The position numbers and the translations under genes were made by a program. A stretch of 64,000 nucleotides of DNA from Pseudogulbenkiania subflava DSM 22618 (GTDB taxonomy: Bacteria > Pseudomonadota > Gammaproteobacteria > Burkholderiales > Chromobacteriaceae). Within the stretch, counting starts at the first letter, position 1. Every line of letters starts with the position of its first letter. The stretch lies in the NCBI RefSeq assembly GCF_900177275.1, contig NZ_FXAG01000002.1:179234-243233 (forward strand), in the 5' to 3' direction. This document shows, piece after piece, positions 32,423-42,265 of this stretch. Under the pieces are notes generated by a model. It did no database searches. It saw only the letters and a program-made list of their open reading frames with translations, and was not told the DNA's origin.

Positions 32423-33556
32423 TTACTGGAGCTCGGCCTGCAGCTTGCCAAGCGCCGTACGGGTCTGCGCCGGCGGCAGCGGTTTGCCTGCCTTGTCGGT
32501 GAGGGCAATCTGGGTCTTGCCCGGACTGTCTTCCTTCAGCTGCACCAGGAACTCCTCGTCTTTCGGTGCTGCCTCGTTCTTGTCGCCACTGCTCCAGAAC
32601 GCGAGGCTCGACCAGAAGCCGCCGGATTTCTCGGTCTTGCCGCCCTCCGCCTCGCCCTTCACCGGCTTGACGTAGTAGATGCCCTGGGCGCGGTTGCGAT
32701 CCGACACGGCAAGGCCGATGCGATCCAGCGCCAGGCCGACACGGCGCCAGGCGCGGTCGAAGCCATCGTTGACCGTCAGGGTGCCGTTCACGATCTGGCT
32801 GTTCGGGGCTTCCGGGGTCTGGGTCTGCTTGATCGCTTCCTTGGCTCTTTCCTCGGTCTGGCCGAGGCGGATCATGAAGCGGCCCAGCAGCTCGGCTTCC
32901 AGTTGCGGGTCGGCCGGACGTGGTTGCCACTTGGTTTCCGACTTGCCTTCGTCGACAAACACTTCGTACATGCCGCGGTGCGAGAAGTACACCTCGGTGC
33001 CGGCGGCGGTCTTCTCGACGCGGATGCGGAATTTGTCGCGCTCGGCGGTGGAGTAGACGTTGCCCAGGCCCACGGTTTCCATGAACTTGCGGATCACGTC
33101 GTTAGGCAGCTTGGCGCGGTTCTCGGCCCAGTCCGTCTCCATGATGCCCAGTTGCGGGTCTTCGGTCTTGATCACGAAACCATTGTCTTGCCAGAACGCC
33201 TTGAGCACCGGCCAGAGTTCCTCCGGCTGCTTGTGCTCGGCGACCAGCCAGCGTTGCGAGCCGGCCCGTTCCATGCGCACGTTGTCGACCTTGGTGACGG
33301 CCGCCTCGGTGCTGGCCGGTGCTTTGCTACTGCCCTGAGCCTGGTTGAGCTCGTTCAGCGAAGCCACCCCCGAGCGCGGCAGCTCGTAGCGGTTCTGGAT
33401 CTGCGGGGCGGTCAAGTCGGGCGGAACCTCCAGCTTGTTGGTCTGGGCCGGTGCTTCCGACTTGTAGTCGAGCTTGTTCTGGAGCGGTTCGGAGGTACTG
33501 CAACCGGCCATCAGGCCGGTCAGCAGCAGAATCGCGGCAGGCGCGCTTCGTTTCAT
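32423..33556 (-). CDS. bamC: Outer-membrane assembly lipoprotein BamC
   Basis: BamC is an accessory lipoprotein of the BAM complex that inserts beta-barrel proteins. The 377-residue precursor has a lipobox LMAGC near residue 18, the unstructured N-terminal segment (NKLEVPPDLTAPQIQNRY) that contacts BamD, and two helix-grip domains. The ATG at 33556 has GGGAG 7 bases upstream. dapA ends 25 bp upstream of it on the same strand, the usual dapA-bamC operon of proteobacteria. Confidence 0.93.
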   Translation of the reverse strand: MKRSAPAAILLLTGLMAGCSTSEPLQNKLDYKSEAPAQTNKLEVPPDLTAPQIQNRYELPRSGVASLNELNQAQGSSKAPASTEAAVTKVDNVRMERAGSQRWLVAEHKQPEELWPVLKAFWQDNGFVIKTEDPQLGIMETDWAENRAKLPNDVIRKFMETVGLGNVYSTAERDKFRIRVEKTAAGTEVYFSHRGMYEVFVDEGKSETKWQPRPADPQLEAELLGRFMIRLGQTEERAKEAIKQTQTPEAPNSQIVNGTLTVNDGFDRAWRRVGLALDRIGLAVSDRNRAQGIYYVKPVKGEAEGGKTEKSGGFWSSLAFWSSGDKNEAAPKDEEFLVQLKEDSPGKTQIALTDKAGKPLPPAQTRTALGKLQAELQ

Positions 33557-33580
33557 GCGTTCTCCCATTGAATGGGGGTT

Positions 33581-34456
33581 TTAGAGGACTTCCGCCTGCT
33601 GCATTGCGGCGCGGACGGCCGCGGTTGCAGCGTCGGTCAGCGGGGTCAGCGGCAGGCGCAGCCCGGCAGGGATCCGTCCCATCTGCTGCAGTGCCCACTT
33701 GGCCGGAATCGGGTTCGGTTCGATGAACAGCTGCTTGTGCAGGCCTTGCAGCTTGTCGTTGATGGCGCGCGCGCGCGCCGTATCGCCTGCGAGCGAGGCT
33801 TTGCACAGCTCGCTCATCAGTTTCGGCGCGACGTTGGCGGTGACGGAAATGACACCATGGCCGCCGCACAGCATGAAGGCCATGCCTGTGGGGTCGTCGC
33901 CCGAGTAGAGGGCGAAACCTTGCGGCGCACGCAGCGCCAGGTCGCAAGCGCGGCCGATGTCGCCGGTGGCGTCCTTGATGCCGACGATGTTGGGAATCTG
34001 GGCCAGGCGCAGCGCGGTATCGTTGTTCATGTCGGCGACGGTGCGGCCCGGCACGTTGTACAGGATGACCGGGATGTCGACCGACTCGGCGATGGCGCGG
34101 AAGTGCTGGTACATGCCTTCCTGGGTCGGCTTGTTGTAGTACGGCACCACCGACAGCGTCATGTCCACGCCGACCTGGCGGGCATGTTCGGCCAACTCGA
34201 TCGCTTCGGCGGTGGAGTTGGCTCCGGTGCCGGCGACGACCTTGACGCGCTTGGCTGCATGCTTGACCACGGTTTCGACGACGGCGATGTGCTCGTCGAC
34301 ACTGAGGGTCGCCGATTCGCCGGTCGTGCCGACCGCGACGATGCCGTCGGTGCCGTTGTCAATGTGGAAATCAACGAGACGCTTGAGGGATTCGAAGTCA
34401 ACCTGACCATCCTCGAGCATCGGGGTGACCAGCGCGACCAAGCTACCGGTAAGCAT
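33581..34456 (-). CDS. dapA: 4-hydroxy-tetrahydrodipicolinate synthase
   Basis: DapA condenses pyruvate with aspartate semialdehyde in lysine and diaminopimelate synthesis. The 291-residue TIM-barrel enzyme has GTTGESATL near 43, [14 protein letters not shown] near 106, the YNVPGRT tyrosine motif near 133, and [10 protein letters not shown] with the Schiff-base lysine near 161. Length equals that of the E. coli enzyme. It is cotranscribed with bamC. The long upstream spacer to ybiT (34457-34627) is divergent. Confidence 0.97.
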   Translation of the reverse strand: MLTGSLVALVTPMLEDGQVDFESLKRLVDFHIDNGTDGIVAVGTTGESATLSVDEHIAVVETVVKHAAKRVKVVAGTGANSTAEAIELAEHARQVGVDMTLSVVPYYNKPTQEGMYQHFRAIAESVDIPVILYNVPGRTVADMNNDTALRLAQIPNIVGIKDATGDIGRACDLALRAPQGFALYSGDDPTGMAFMLCGGHGVISVTANVAPKLMSELCKASLAGDTARARAINDKLQGLHKQLFIEPNPIPAKWALQQMGRIPAGLRLPLTPLTDAATAAVRAAMQQAEVL

Positions 34457-34627
34457 AGTTCAGCCTATTTATTAGGGTTTCGAGAGGCCTTCGATTGTAG
34501 CGGAATTCCCCTGCATGGCAAAAGGGCGTGCGCCCGATCGGTGCGGTGATCGCGGAAGGGTTGGCGAATGTGCTAGAATCCTCCGTTTTTCCGATACTTA
34601 CGGCGATCTGGCTGAAGGATCCACAGC

Positions 34628-36256
34628 GTGATTAGTACACAGAACATTACCATGCAGTTTGGCGCGAAACCTCTGTTCGAGAAGGTTTCGGTCAAATTCG
34701 GTGAAGGCAACCGTTATGGCCTGATCGGCGCCAACGGTTCCGGCAAGTCCACCTTCATGAAAATCCTGGGCGGCGACCTCGAGCAAACCTCCGGCGAAGT
34801 GGCTATCGAGAATGGCGTGCGCCTGGGTAAGCTGCGTCAGGATCAGTTTGGTTACGAAGACAAGCGTGTGCTTGACGTGGTGCTGATGGGGCATACCGAG
34901 ATGTGGGCGGCGATGAGCGAGCGCGATGCGATCTATGCCAACCTCGAGGCCACCGAAGACGACTACATGCACGCCGCCGAGCTGGAGGCGAAGTTCGCCG
35001 AGTACGGCGGCTACACCGCCGAGGCGCGCGCCGGCGAGCTCCTGCTCGGTGTTGGCATCCCGCTGGAATTGCACAATGGCCCGATGAGTGAAGTCGCTCC
35101 GGGCTTCAAGCTGCGCGTGCTGCTGGCCCAGGCCCTGTTCTCGGACCCGGATGTGCTGTTGCTGGACGAACCGACCAACAACCTGGACATCAACACCATC
35201 CGCTGGCTGGAGCACGTGCTGAACGAGCGCAACTCCACCATGATCATCATCTCGCACGATCGCCACTTCCTGAACGAAGTGTGCACCCACATGGCCGACC
35301 TGGATTACAACACCATCCAGATCTACCCGGGTAACTACGACGACTACATGATCGCCTCGACGCAGGCGCGCGAGCGCCAGCTGTCGAGCAACGCCAAGGC
35401 CAAGGAGCGGATCCAGGAGCTGCACGAATTTGCGGCCCGTTTCTCGGCCAACAAGTCCAAGGCACGTCAGGCGACCAGCCGTCTCAAGCAGGCCGACAAG
35501 CTGAAGGCCGAAATGGTGACGGTCAAGCCGTCGAGCCGCCAGAACCCGTTCATCCGCTTCGAAGTGGAAGACAAGAACAAGCTGCACCGCCAGGCGGTAT
35601 CGATCGAGGGTTTGTCCAAGTCCTTCGACAAGCCGTTGTTCAAGAATCTCGATCTGATCTTCGACGCCGGTGAGCGCCTGGCCATCATCGGCCCGAACGG
35701 TGCCGGTAAGTCGACGCTGATGAAGCTGCTGGCGGGTGCGTACGACGCCAAGTTGGCCGAAGGGGTCGTGGCCGACGCCGGCCAGATCAAGTGGGCGGAG
35801 AAGGCGCAGGTAGGCTACTACGCGCAGGACCACGAGGCCGAGTTCGACAGCGACAAGACCCTGACGGAATGGATGCGTGAATGGGGTCAGGACGGTGACG
35901 ACGAACAGGTCATCCGCGGCACGCTGGGCCGCCTGTTGTTCGGCGGCGACGACGTGACCAAGGCGGTGCGCGTGCTGTCGGGCGGCGAAAAGGGCCGCAT
36001 GCTGTATGGCAAGCTGATTCTGACCAAGCCGAACGTGATGCTGATGGACGAGCCGACCAACCATATGGACATGGAGTCGATCGAGTCGCTGAACATGGCG
36101 CTGGAGTCGTTCAAGGGCACCCTGATTTTCGTGTCGCACGACCGTCAGTTCGTCAGCTCGCTGGCGACCCAGATCCTGGAATTGGACGGCAAGGGTGGCT
36201 ACGAGCATTACACCGGCGATTACGAGTCCTACCTGAGCAGCAAGGGTCTGGAATAA
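34628..36256 (+). CDS. ybiT: ABC-F ATPase, YbiT type
   Basis: ABC-F proteins act on the ribosome and have no membrane domain. The 542-residue protein has two ABC domains: Walker [10 protein letters not shown] (35-43) and GPNGAGKST (about 357), and Walker [12 protein letters not shown] and [10 protein letters not shown]. The first signature is divergent ([15 protein letters not shown]), the second is LSGGEKGRM. The opening [33 protein letters not shown] matches YbiT. The start is GTG at 34628. An almost-exact 12-mer (AGTTGGCCGAAG) occurs at 35751. Confidence 0.94.
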   Translation: MISTQNITMQFGAKPLFEKVSVKFGEGNRYGLIGANGSGKSTFMKILGGDLEQTSGEVAIENGVRLGKLRQDQFGYEDKRVLDVVLMGHTEMWAAMSERDAIYANLEATEDDYMHAAELEAKFAEYGGYTAEARAGELLLGVGIPLELHNGPMSEVAPGFKLRVLLAQALFSDPDVLLLDEPTNNLDINTIRWLEHVLNERNSTMIIISHDRHFLNEVCTHMADLDYNTIQIYPGNYDDYMIASTQARERQLSSNAKAKERIQELHEFAARFSANKSKARQATSRLKQADKLKAEMVTVKPSSRQNPFIRFEVEDKNKLHRQAVSIEGLSKSFDKPLFKNLDLIFDAGERLAIIGPNGAGKSTLMKLLAGAYDAKLAEGVVADAGQIKWAEKAQVGYYAQDHEAEFDSDKTLTEWMREWGQDGDDEQVIRGTLGRLLFGGDDVTKAVRVLSGGEKGRMLYGKLILTKPNVMLMDEPTNHMDMESIESLNMALESFKGTLIFVSHDRQFVSSLATQILELDGKGGYEHYTGDYESYLSSKGLE

Positions 36257-36461
36257 GGGTAACCGTTTGTAAACAAGGCTTTGTCCCGTGAACGGGATAG
36301 GCTATATTTTTCGTGGTGCGGTGCACTATGTGCGCTGCATCACGAGTTTTGCATCAGAACAACAATAAAAGTCTATGGCGACCCTGGGTTAAGGGTGATG
36401 GTGGAGCCGACGTCCTGCCCAAGTTCGGGTTGCTAGTCTCACGTGTTATGAAGGGAATGCT

Positions 36462-37202
36462 ATGCGTTTGCGAGGGAAAGTATCGATCATTACCGGTGCG
36501 GCCAGCGGCATCGGCAAGGCCACCGCCGAGAAGTTCGTCAAGGAGGGTGCCATCGTGGCGGTATGCGACTTGAACATCGACGCGGTCAACGCAGTGGTGG
36601 ACGAGTTGAAGGCCGCCGGCGGCGAAGCGGTGGGCTATCAGGTGAACGTCACCAATCGAGGCCAGATCGCTGATATGGTGGGTGATCTGAAGGCGCGCTA
36701 CGGCCGTATCGATGTGCTGGTGAATAATGCCGGCATCGTGATGGATGCGCAGCTGACGAAGATGACCGACGAGCAGTTCGACAAGGTCATCGACATCAAT
36801 CTGAAGGGCGTCTACAACTGTGCCAAGGCCGTGGTCGACACCATGATCGAGCAGGGTGGCGGCGTGATTCTGAACGCGTCGTCGGTGGTGGGGGTGTACG
36901 GCAACTTCGGCCAGACCAACTACGCCGCGTCCAAGTTCGGCGTGATCGGCTTCGTCAAGACCTGGGCCAAGGAGCTCGGCAAGAAGGGCATTCGCGCCAA
37001 CGCCGTGTGCCCGGGCTTCGTTGCCACGCCCATCCTGAAGTCCATGCCGGAAAAAGTGATCCAGGCGATGGAAGAGAAGGTACCGATGCGGCGCATGGCC
37101 GAACCGTCGGAAATCGCCAACGTCTACGCCTTCCTGGCGTCCGACGACGCCAGCTACATCAATGGCGCGGCGATCGAGGTGACGGGCGGCCTGACGCTCT
37201 GA
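36462..37202 (+). CDS. SDR-family 3-oxoacyl-ACP / acetoacetyl-CoA reductase (FabG-like)
   Basis: The 246-residue short-chain dehydrogenase has the NAD(P) motif [10 protein letters not shown] at 11-20, NNAGI near 87, the catalytic serine in NASSVVG near 140, and YAASK near 153. It is closest in appearance to FabG and PhaB-type NADPH reductases. No acyl-carrier or polyhydroxyalkanoate gene is adjacent, so the substrate is open. It stands alone with a long leader (36257-36461) and its own terminator. Confidence 0.88.
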   Translation: MRLRGKVSIITGAASGIGKATAEKFVKEGAIVAVCDLNIDAVNAVVDELKAAGGEAVGYQVNVTNRGQIADMVGDLKARYGRIDVLVNNAGIVMDAQLTKMTDEQFDKVIDINLKGVYNCAKAVVDTMIEQGGGVILNASSVVGVYGNFGQTNYAASKFGVIGFVKTWAKELGKKGIRANAVCPGFVATPILKSMPEKVIQAMEEKVPMRRMAEPSEIANVYAFLASDDASYINGAAIEVTGGLTL

Positions 37203-37227
37203 TCCGGTCTCTTTCGGGGATCGTCCA

Positions 37228-37271
37228 AACGCCCCGCCAGCGTGATGCCGGCGGGGCGTTTTGTTTTTTTG
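37228..37271. terminator. Terminator between the reductase gene and cysB
   Basis: AACGCCCCGCC and GGCGGGGCGTT (arms 37229-37239 and 37250-37260) pair, then TTTGTTTTTTT follows on the plus strand. The convergent cysB transcript may also use it. Confidence 0.88.
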
Positions 37272-37280
37272 CAGTCGGGC

Positions 37281-38222
37281 CTAGTCGCTGTCGTGTTCGC
37301 TGGCGAGCAGCGCCGCGTCGATCTCGCGGCGGTGCAGGTGGGGGGCGAACAGTTCGATGAAGGTGTAGGCGAAGCCGCGCAGATAGGCGTCGCGGCGGAT
37401 GCCGATCTTGGTCACGGACGGTTCGAACAGATGGCTGGCATCGATGGCGGTCAGCGCCACGTCCCGCTCCGGTTCGTAGGCCATGCTGGCGATGATGCCG
37501 ACGCCGAGGCCCAGCGAGACGTAGGTCTTGATCACGTCGGTATCGATGGCGGTGAGCACCACGGTGGGGGTCAGGCCGGCGTCGGTGAATGCCTGGTTGA
37601 TCTTGGAGCGACCGGCGAAGGCGAAGTCGTAGGTAATGATAGGATGGCGGGCGATGTCGGCCAGGGTGAGGGGGCGGTCGAGCTGACTCAGTTCGTGGCC
37701 CTTGGGCACCACCACGCAGCGGTTCCATTCGTAGCAGGGCAGCATCGCCAGCTCTTTGTAGAGCGAGATGCCTTCGGTGGCGATGGCGAGATCGGCTTCG
37801 CCGGACAGCACCATGTCGCAGATCTGCGTCGGACTCCCTTGCTTGATCGACAGGCGTACCTTGGGGCAGCGCTTGAGGAATTCAGCAATGGTGGGAGGCA
37901 GGGCGTAGCGCGCCTGGGTATGGGTGGTGGCGATGGTCAGTGCGCCTTCCGATTCGCGCGAGAATTCGTCGCCGACACGCTTGAGGTTCTGGGCTTCGCG
38001 CAGGATGCGCTCGGCGATGCGCAGCACTTCCTTGCCGGGTTCGGATACCGATACCACGCGCTTGCCGTTGCGGATGAAGACCTGGATGCCAAGCTCGTCT
38101 TCCAGCAGGCGAATCTGCTTGGAGATACCGGGTTGCGAGGTGTGCAGTTTCTCGGCCGCTTCGGACACGTTCAGCCCCTGCTTGGCGACTTCGACCAGAT
38201 AACGTAGCTGTTGCAGCTTCAT
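37281..38222 (-). CDS. cysB: LysR-type regulator CysB
   Basis: CysB controls sulfate assimilation with N-acetylserine as inducer. The 313-residue protein begins MKLQQLRYLVEVAKQGLNVSEAAEKLHTSQPGISKQI, the typical CysB HTH, and its effector domain contains TTHTQARYALP with the inducer-binding threonines. The ATG at 38222 is preferred over 38231. It is divergent from its probable targets cysH-cysI-DUF934 across an AT-rich 120-bp spacer. Confidence 0.94.
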   Translation of the reverse strand: MKLQQLRYLVEVAKQGLNVSEAAEKLHTSQPGISKQIRLLEDELGIQVFIRNGKRVVSVSEPGKEVLRIAERILREAQNLKRVGDEFSRESEGALTIATTHTQARYALPPTIAEFLKRCPKVRLSIKQGSPTQICDMVLSGEADLAIATEGISLYKELAMLPCYEWNRCVVVPKGHELSQLDRPLTLADIARHPIITYDFAFAGRSKINQAFTDAGLTPTVVLTAIDTDVIKTYVSLGLGVGIIASMAYEPERDVALTAIDASHLFEPSVTKIGIRRDAYLRGFAYTFIELFAPHLHRREIDAALLASEHDSD

Positions 38223-38342
38223 GATGGACATCCGCGTTAAAACCAGAAGTAATTAAATACTAACACATTAGTCTTTTAGGAATATAAGGATGTTCGTTAG
38301 CATGGTAAAAGTTTACGTTCAGGTTTCTATGGAGTGCGTTTG

Positions 38343-39050
38343 ATGACCCTTGAGGCAAAGCTGGCCCAGACCGAGGCCCTGCTGCAGGAAATCGCCCGCG
38401 ATCATGCGCCGGCGGTGCTGGCCAACAGTTTCGGTGCCGAGGACATGGTGCTGACCGATCTGATCGCCAAGCTCCAACTGCCGATCGGCATTTTCAGTCT
38501 GGATACCGGCCGCCTGCCGGCCGAGACCTACACCCTGATGCAACAGGTGCGCGAGCGCTATCCGGCCAACCCGGTGCAGGTCTATTTCCCCAACACCCCG
38601 GCGGTTGAATCTTTCGTCAACGAATTCGGTATCAACGCTTTCTACGACAGCGTGGAGAACCGCAAGTCCTGTTGCCATATCCGCAAGATCGAACCGCTCA
38701 AGCGTGCCCTGGCCGGGCAGAAGGCGTGGATCACCGGCCTGCGCCGCGAGCAGTCGCCGACCCGTCAGGATCTGGGCGACCGTGAGTTCGACGCCGACAA
38801 CGGCCTGATGAAATTCAATCCGCTGATCGAGTGGAGCGAAAAGGACGTATGGGCGTATATCCGCGAAAACCAGGTGCCGTACAATGAGCTGCACGACCGC
38901 CATTACCCGTCGATCGGCTGTGCCCCGTGTACCCGGGCCATCTCCGTCGGCGAAGACATCCGTGCCGGACGCTGGTGGTGGGAGAACCCCGAGAACAAGG
39001 AATGCGGCCTGCACGTGAAGCAGTCCGCCGTTTCCATCATCAAGCGCTGA
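38343..39050 (+). CDS. cysH: Adenylyl-sulfate (APS/PAPS) reductase
   Basis: CysH reduces activated sulfate to sulfite. The 235-residue protein has the PP-loop substrate region (NSFGAEDMVL), LDTGRLP and the C-terminal ECGLH with the catalytic cysteine. It also contains SCC (near 105) and CAPC (near 194), the four cysteines that bind a 4Fe-4S cluster in the APS-type enzymes. So APS is the likely substrate. It starts at the ATG 38343 and precedes cysI by 29 bp. Confidence 0.93.
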   Translation: MTLEAKLAQTEALLQEIARDHAPAVLANSFGAEDMVLTDLIAKLQLPIGIFSLDTGRLPAETYTLMQQVRERYPANPVQVYFPNTPAVESFVNEFGINAFYDSVENRKSCCHIRKIEPLKRALAGQKAWITGLRREQSPTRQDLGDREFDADNGLMKFNPLIEWSEKDVWAYIRENQVPYNELHDRHYPSIGCAPCTRAISVGEDIRAGRWWWENPENKECGLHVKQSAVSIIKR

Positions 39051-39079
39051 ACGGCCTACAGACAGAGTAAAGCCACACC

Positions 39080-40738
39080 ATGTACCGTTACGACGAAGTC
39101 GATTACCGCATTGTTCGCGAGCGCGTTGCGCAGTTTCGCGACCAGACCCGCCGCTTTTTGGCGGGCGAGCTTTCCGAGGACGAGTTCCGCCCCTTGCGGC
39201 TGATGAACGGCCTCTACATCCAGCGCCACGCGCCGATGTTCCGCATCGCCATTCCCTATGGCCACCTGGCGAGCCGCCAGCTGCGTAAGCTGGCGCACAT
39301 CGCCCGCACTTACGACAAGGGCTACGGCCACTTCACCACGCGCCAGAACATGCAGTTCAACTGGCCGGCGCTGGAGCGCGTGCCCGACATCCTGTCGGAA
39401 CTGGCGGATGTCGAGATGCACTCCATCCAGACCTCCGGCAACTGCGTACGCAACACCACCACCGATGCCTTCGCCGGTGTGGCCGCCGACGAGCTGATCG
39501 ATCCGCGCCCCTATTGCGAAATCATCCGTCAGTGGAGCACGCTGCATCCGGAGTTCGCCTTCCTGCCGCGCAAGTTCAAGATCGCGGTGTCGGGATCGGT
39601 CGAGGATCGAGCCGCCACCCTGGTGCACGATGTCGGTCTGCACGTGGTACGGGCGGCTGACGGCGAAATCGGCTTCAAGGTGATCGTCGGCGGCGGCCTC
39701 GGTCGTACCCCGATTGTGGGCGAGGTGATCCGCGAGTTTTTGCCGACCCGCCACATCCTGACCTATCTCGATGCCATCCTGCGGGTCTACAACCGCTATG
39801 GCCGTCGCGACAACAAGTTCAAGGCGCGTATCAAGATCCTGGTCAAGGCGCTCACCCCGCAGGGCTTTGCCGCCAAGGTCGAGGACGAGTGGTTGCACCT
39901 GAAGGACGGCGCGGCCACGCTGCGCGACGAGGATGTGGCCCATTACGCCAGCTTCTTCGGTGCGCCGGCCTACGAAACGCTGCCCCCCAACCCGGAAGCC
40001 TTTACCGCCAGGTTGGCCGAAGAGCGCGCCTTTGCCCGCTGGGTGGAGCAGAATACCCGCACCCATCGCCAGCCGGGCTATCGCTCGGTGGTGCTGTCCC
40101 TGAAGAAGACCGGCGTGCCGCCGGGCGACATCACCGCGGAACAGATGGAAGCGGTGGCAGATTGGTCGGAGCGCTTCGGCTTTGGCGAGGTGCGCGTGGC
40201 GCACGAGCAGAACGTGATCCTGCCGGACATCAAGGAGAGCGATCTTTACGAAGTGTGGCAGCTGGCGCGCAGCCAGGGTTTTGCCACGCCGAACATCGGC
40301 CTCTTGACCGACATCATCTGCTGCCCGGGGGGCGACTTCTGTTCGCTCGCCAACGCCCGCTCCATTCCGGTGGCGGAGGCGATCCAGCGCAAGTTCGACG
40401 ACCTCGATTACCTGCACGATCTGGGCGAGATCGACTGCAACTTCTCCGGTTGCATGAACGCCTGTGGCCATCATCACATCGGTAACATCGGTATTCTCGG
40501 CGTCGACAAGAACGGCGAGGAGTGGTACCAGATCACGCTGGGCGGCAGCCAGGGCAACCATACCGCCATCGGCAAGGTGATCGGGCCGTCCTTTGCCCAG
40601 GCCGACGTGCCGCTGGCCTTTGAAAAGATCATGAGCCTCTATGTGGAGCAGCGCCTGGATGGCGAGCGCTTCATCGAGACCGTGCGCCGCATCGGCCTCG
40701 AACCGTTCAAGGAGCGTGTTTATGCGAAGCATCATTAA
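39080..40738 (+). CDS. cysI: Ferredoxin/NADPH-type sulfite reductase hemoprotein
   Basis: CysI reduces sulfite to sulfide with siroheme and a 4Fe-4S cluster. The 552-residue protein has the duplicated sulfite/nitrite reductase repeat (RRFLAGELSEDEFRPLRLMNGLY, and the HFTTRQNMQFNW segment). The cluster ligands are in CCPGGDFCSLA near 424 and NFSGCMNACGHHH near 458. The stretch around 40011 carries an exact 12-mer repeat, read RLAEER. It overlaps the DUF934 gene by 17 bp. Confidence 0.92.
   Translation: MYRYDEVDYRIVRERVAQFRDQTRRFLAGELSEDEFRPLRLMNGLYIQRHAPMFRIAIPYGHLASRQLRKLAHIARTYDKGYGHFTTRQNMQFNWPALERVPDILSELADVEMHSIQTSGNCVRNTTTDAFAGVAADELIDPRPYCEIIRQWSTLHPEFAFLPRKFKIAVSGSVEDRAATLVHDVGLHVVRAADGEIGFKVIVGGGLGRTPIVGEVIREFLPTRHILTYLDAILRVYNRYGRRDNKFKARIKILVKALTPQGFAAKVEDEWLHLKDGAATLRDEDVAHYASFFGAPAYETLPPNPEAFTARLAEERAFARWVEQNTRTHRQPGYRSVVLSLKKTGVPPGDITAEQMEAVADWSERFGFGEVRVAHEQNVILPDIKESDLYEVWQLARSQGFATPNIGLLTDIICCPGGDFCSLANARSIPVAEAIQRKFDDLDYLHDLGEIDCNFSGCMNACGHHHIGNIGILGVDKNGEEWYQITLGGSQGNHTAIGKVIGPSFAQADVPLAFEKIMSLYVEQRLDGERFIETVRRIGLEPFKERVYAKHH
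40011..40022 (+). repeat. GGTTGGCCGAAG repeat inside cysI
   Basis: Exact 12-mer in a non-motif segment of cysI, same phase as the metE copy (RLAE). Confidence 0.75.
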
Positions 40739-41246
40739 AGATGGTCAGGTAGTGACCGACAGCTGGGCGGTGCTGCGTCCGGACGAGAACGGGAAACTGC
40801 CCGAGGTGGCCCCCGAGCGCGACGTGATCGTGCCGTTCTCCGCCTGGAAGGCCGAGCCCTCGGCGTGGCAAAACCGCGCCGGGCAAGTGGCGGTATGGCT
40901 GGCGCCGGACGACGAACCGGGCGAACTCGCCGCGCACCTGGCTTCCTTCCCGCTGTTGGCGGTAGACTTCCCGGCATTTACCGACGGCCGTGGCTACAGC
41001 ATCGGCCGACTGCTGCGCGAGCGTTACCACTACCGGGGCGAACTGCGCGCACTGGGGGACGTATGGCAGGACCTGGTGCATTACCTGTGGCAGGTCGGCT
41101 TCAACAGCTTCGAGATCAAGGAAGGCAAGGCGCTGGAAGACGCGTTGAAGGGATTTGGAACCTTTAGCGAGCGCTATCACTCTACCTGGCGTGAGCCAGA
41201 ACCACTGTTTCGCCGACGCAACATCAACCACAAAAGTGTTGCGTAG
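40722..41246 (+). CDS. DUF934 family protein
   Basis: The 174-residue protein has LAVDFPAFTDGRGYSIGRLLRER near residue 80, the diagnostic stretch of DUF934. Genes of this family sit directly after cysI in many proteobacteria and are thought to be needed for sulfite reductase, perhaps as an electron-transfer or assembly partner; the function is not proven. The ATG at 40722 lies inside the cysI 3' end. Confidence 0.9.
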   Translation: MRSIIKDGQVVTDSWAVLRPDENGKLPEVAPERDVIVPFSAWKAEPSAWQNRAGQVAVWLAPDDEPGELAAHLASFPLLAVDFPAFTDGRGYSIGRLLRERYHYRGELRALGDVWQDLVHYLWQVGFNSFEIKEGKALEDALKGFGTFSERYHSTWREPEPLFRRRNINHKSVA

Positions 41247-41254
41247 TTGAAACA

Positions 41255-41310
41255 AAAAGCCGGCGCAAGGTGTAAGAATAACAACACTTTCGCGCCGGCT
41301 TGGTATTTTG
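41255..41310 (+). terminator. Terminator after the cysH operon
   Basis: AAGCCGGCGC (41257-41266) pairs with GCGCCGGCTT (41292-41301), and the stem is extended inside by GTGT/ACAC. GGTATTTT follows. Confidence 0.72.
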
Positions 41311-41475
41311 GCGTCACCCGCGTTATTGACAGGTCATGACCGGATTTCTATAGTGCGGTTTGAATGCATAAACACAGCTTTGGCAATCTTCCTGTTGTTT
41401 TGTAGTTTGCAGTAAGCTGATAGGCGCCATTGCGCTTCGTCGCACCGAGATGCGTATTGTTAAAGAGGGAATAAC

Positions 41476-42132
41476 ATGAACAAGCAGTTGAAACTGAGCG
41501 CGTTGGTTGCCGCTCTGCTGGTGTCCGCCAGCGCCTTCGCCGCCAAACCGGGCTACACCGCCGATCAAGCCACCGACGCGGTAACCCGCAACAACTACGG
41601 CGAGTGCTGGAAGAACACCTACTTCGACAAGGCCACCGAAGGTCTGGTCGAGTGCGGTGACAAGGAAGCCGCCAAGCCGGCTCCGGCTCCGGTAGCTGAA
41701 GCAGCGAAACCGGCCATGGTTGCAGTGAAAGAAAAAGTGACCCTGTCCGCCAAGGTTCTGTTCGACTTCAACAAGACCAACCTGCGCGCTGATGCCAAGA
41801 ACGAACTGGATCCGCTGGTTAGCCGCCTGAAGGGCGACGCCAACCTGAAGTCGGTCGAAGTCGACGGCCACACCGACTACCTGGGTTCGGAAAAGTACAA
41901 CCAGGCTCTGTCGCAGAAGCGTGCCGACGCCGTGAAGAACTACTTCGTGGCAGCTGGCGTGCCGGCCGAGAAGGTGACCGCTGTCGGCAAGGGCGAAAGC
42001 GAAGCCAAGCTGACCGACGAGTGCAAGGCCAAGAAGTTCAAGAAGAAAGCCGCTCTGCAGGCTTGCCTGGAAGGCGACCGTCGCGTCGAGCTGACCATCG
42101 ACACCTTCAAGGAATCCGTGATCCAGAAGTAA
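41476..42132 (+). CDS. OmpA-family outer-membrane protein with peptidoglycan-binding domain
   Basis: The 218-residue precursor has a signal peptide cut near ASAFAA|KPG. A short N-terminal part (about 23-75) includes two cysteines, WKNTYFDKATEGLVECGD, followed by an Ala/Pro linker. The C-terminal OmpA domain (about 90-210) has LFDFNKTNLRADAKNELDPL and VDGHTDYLGSEKYNQALSQKRADAVKNY, with the conserved Asp and Arg for diaminopimelate. It lacks a transmembrane barrel. A strong leader and terminator suggest high expression. Confidence 0.92.
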   Translation: MNKQLKLSALVAALLVSASAFAAKPGYTADQATDAVTRNNYGECWKNTYFDKATEGLVECGDKEAAKPAPAPVAEAAKPAMVAVKEKVTLSAKVLFDFNKTNLRADAKNELDPLVSRLKGDANLKSVEVDGHTDYLGSEKYNQALSQKRADAVKNYFVAAGVPAEKVTAVGKGESEAKLTDECKAKKFKKKAALQACLEGDRRVELTIDTFKESVIQK

Positions 42133-42153
42133 TTCTGGCCGGATCTCCTGCGC

Positions 42154-42187
42154 AAAAAGCCCTGCCGAGCAGGGCTTTTTGTTTTTG
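42154..42187 (+). terminator. Terminator of the OmpA-family gene
   Basis: AAAAGCCCTGC pairs with GCAGGGCTTTT across a CGA loop, followed by TTTGTTTTT. Confidence 0.9.
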
Positions 42188-42265
42188 CGGCAGTGCGGCG
42201 GAATGGCTGGACGCTCGGCATTGTCGACCGCTACAATCGGAAGTTTTCGGAATGCAGAACGGGTG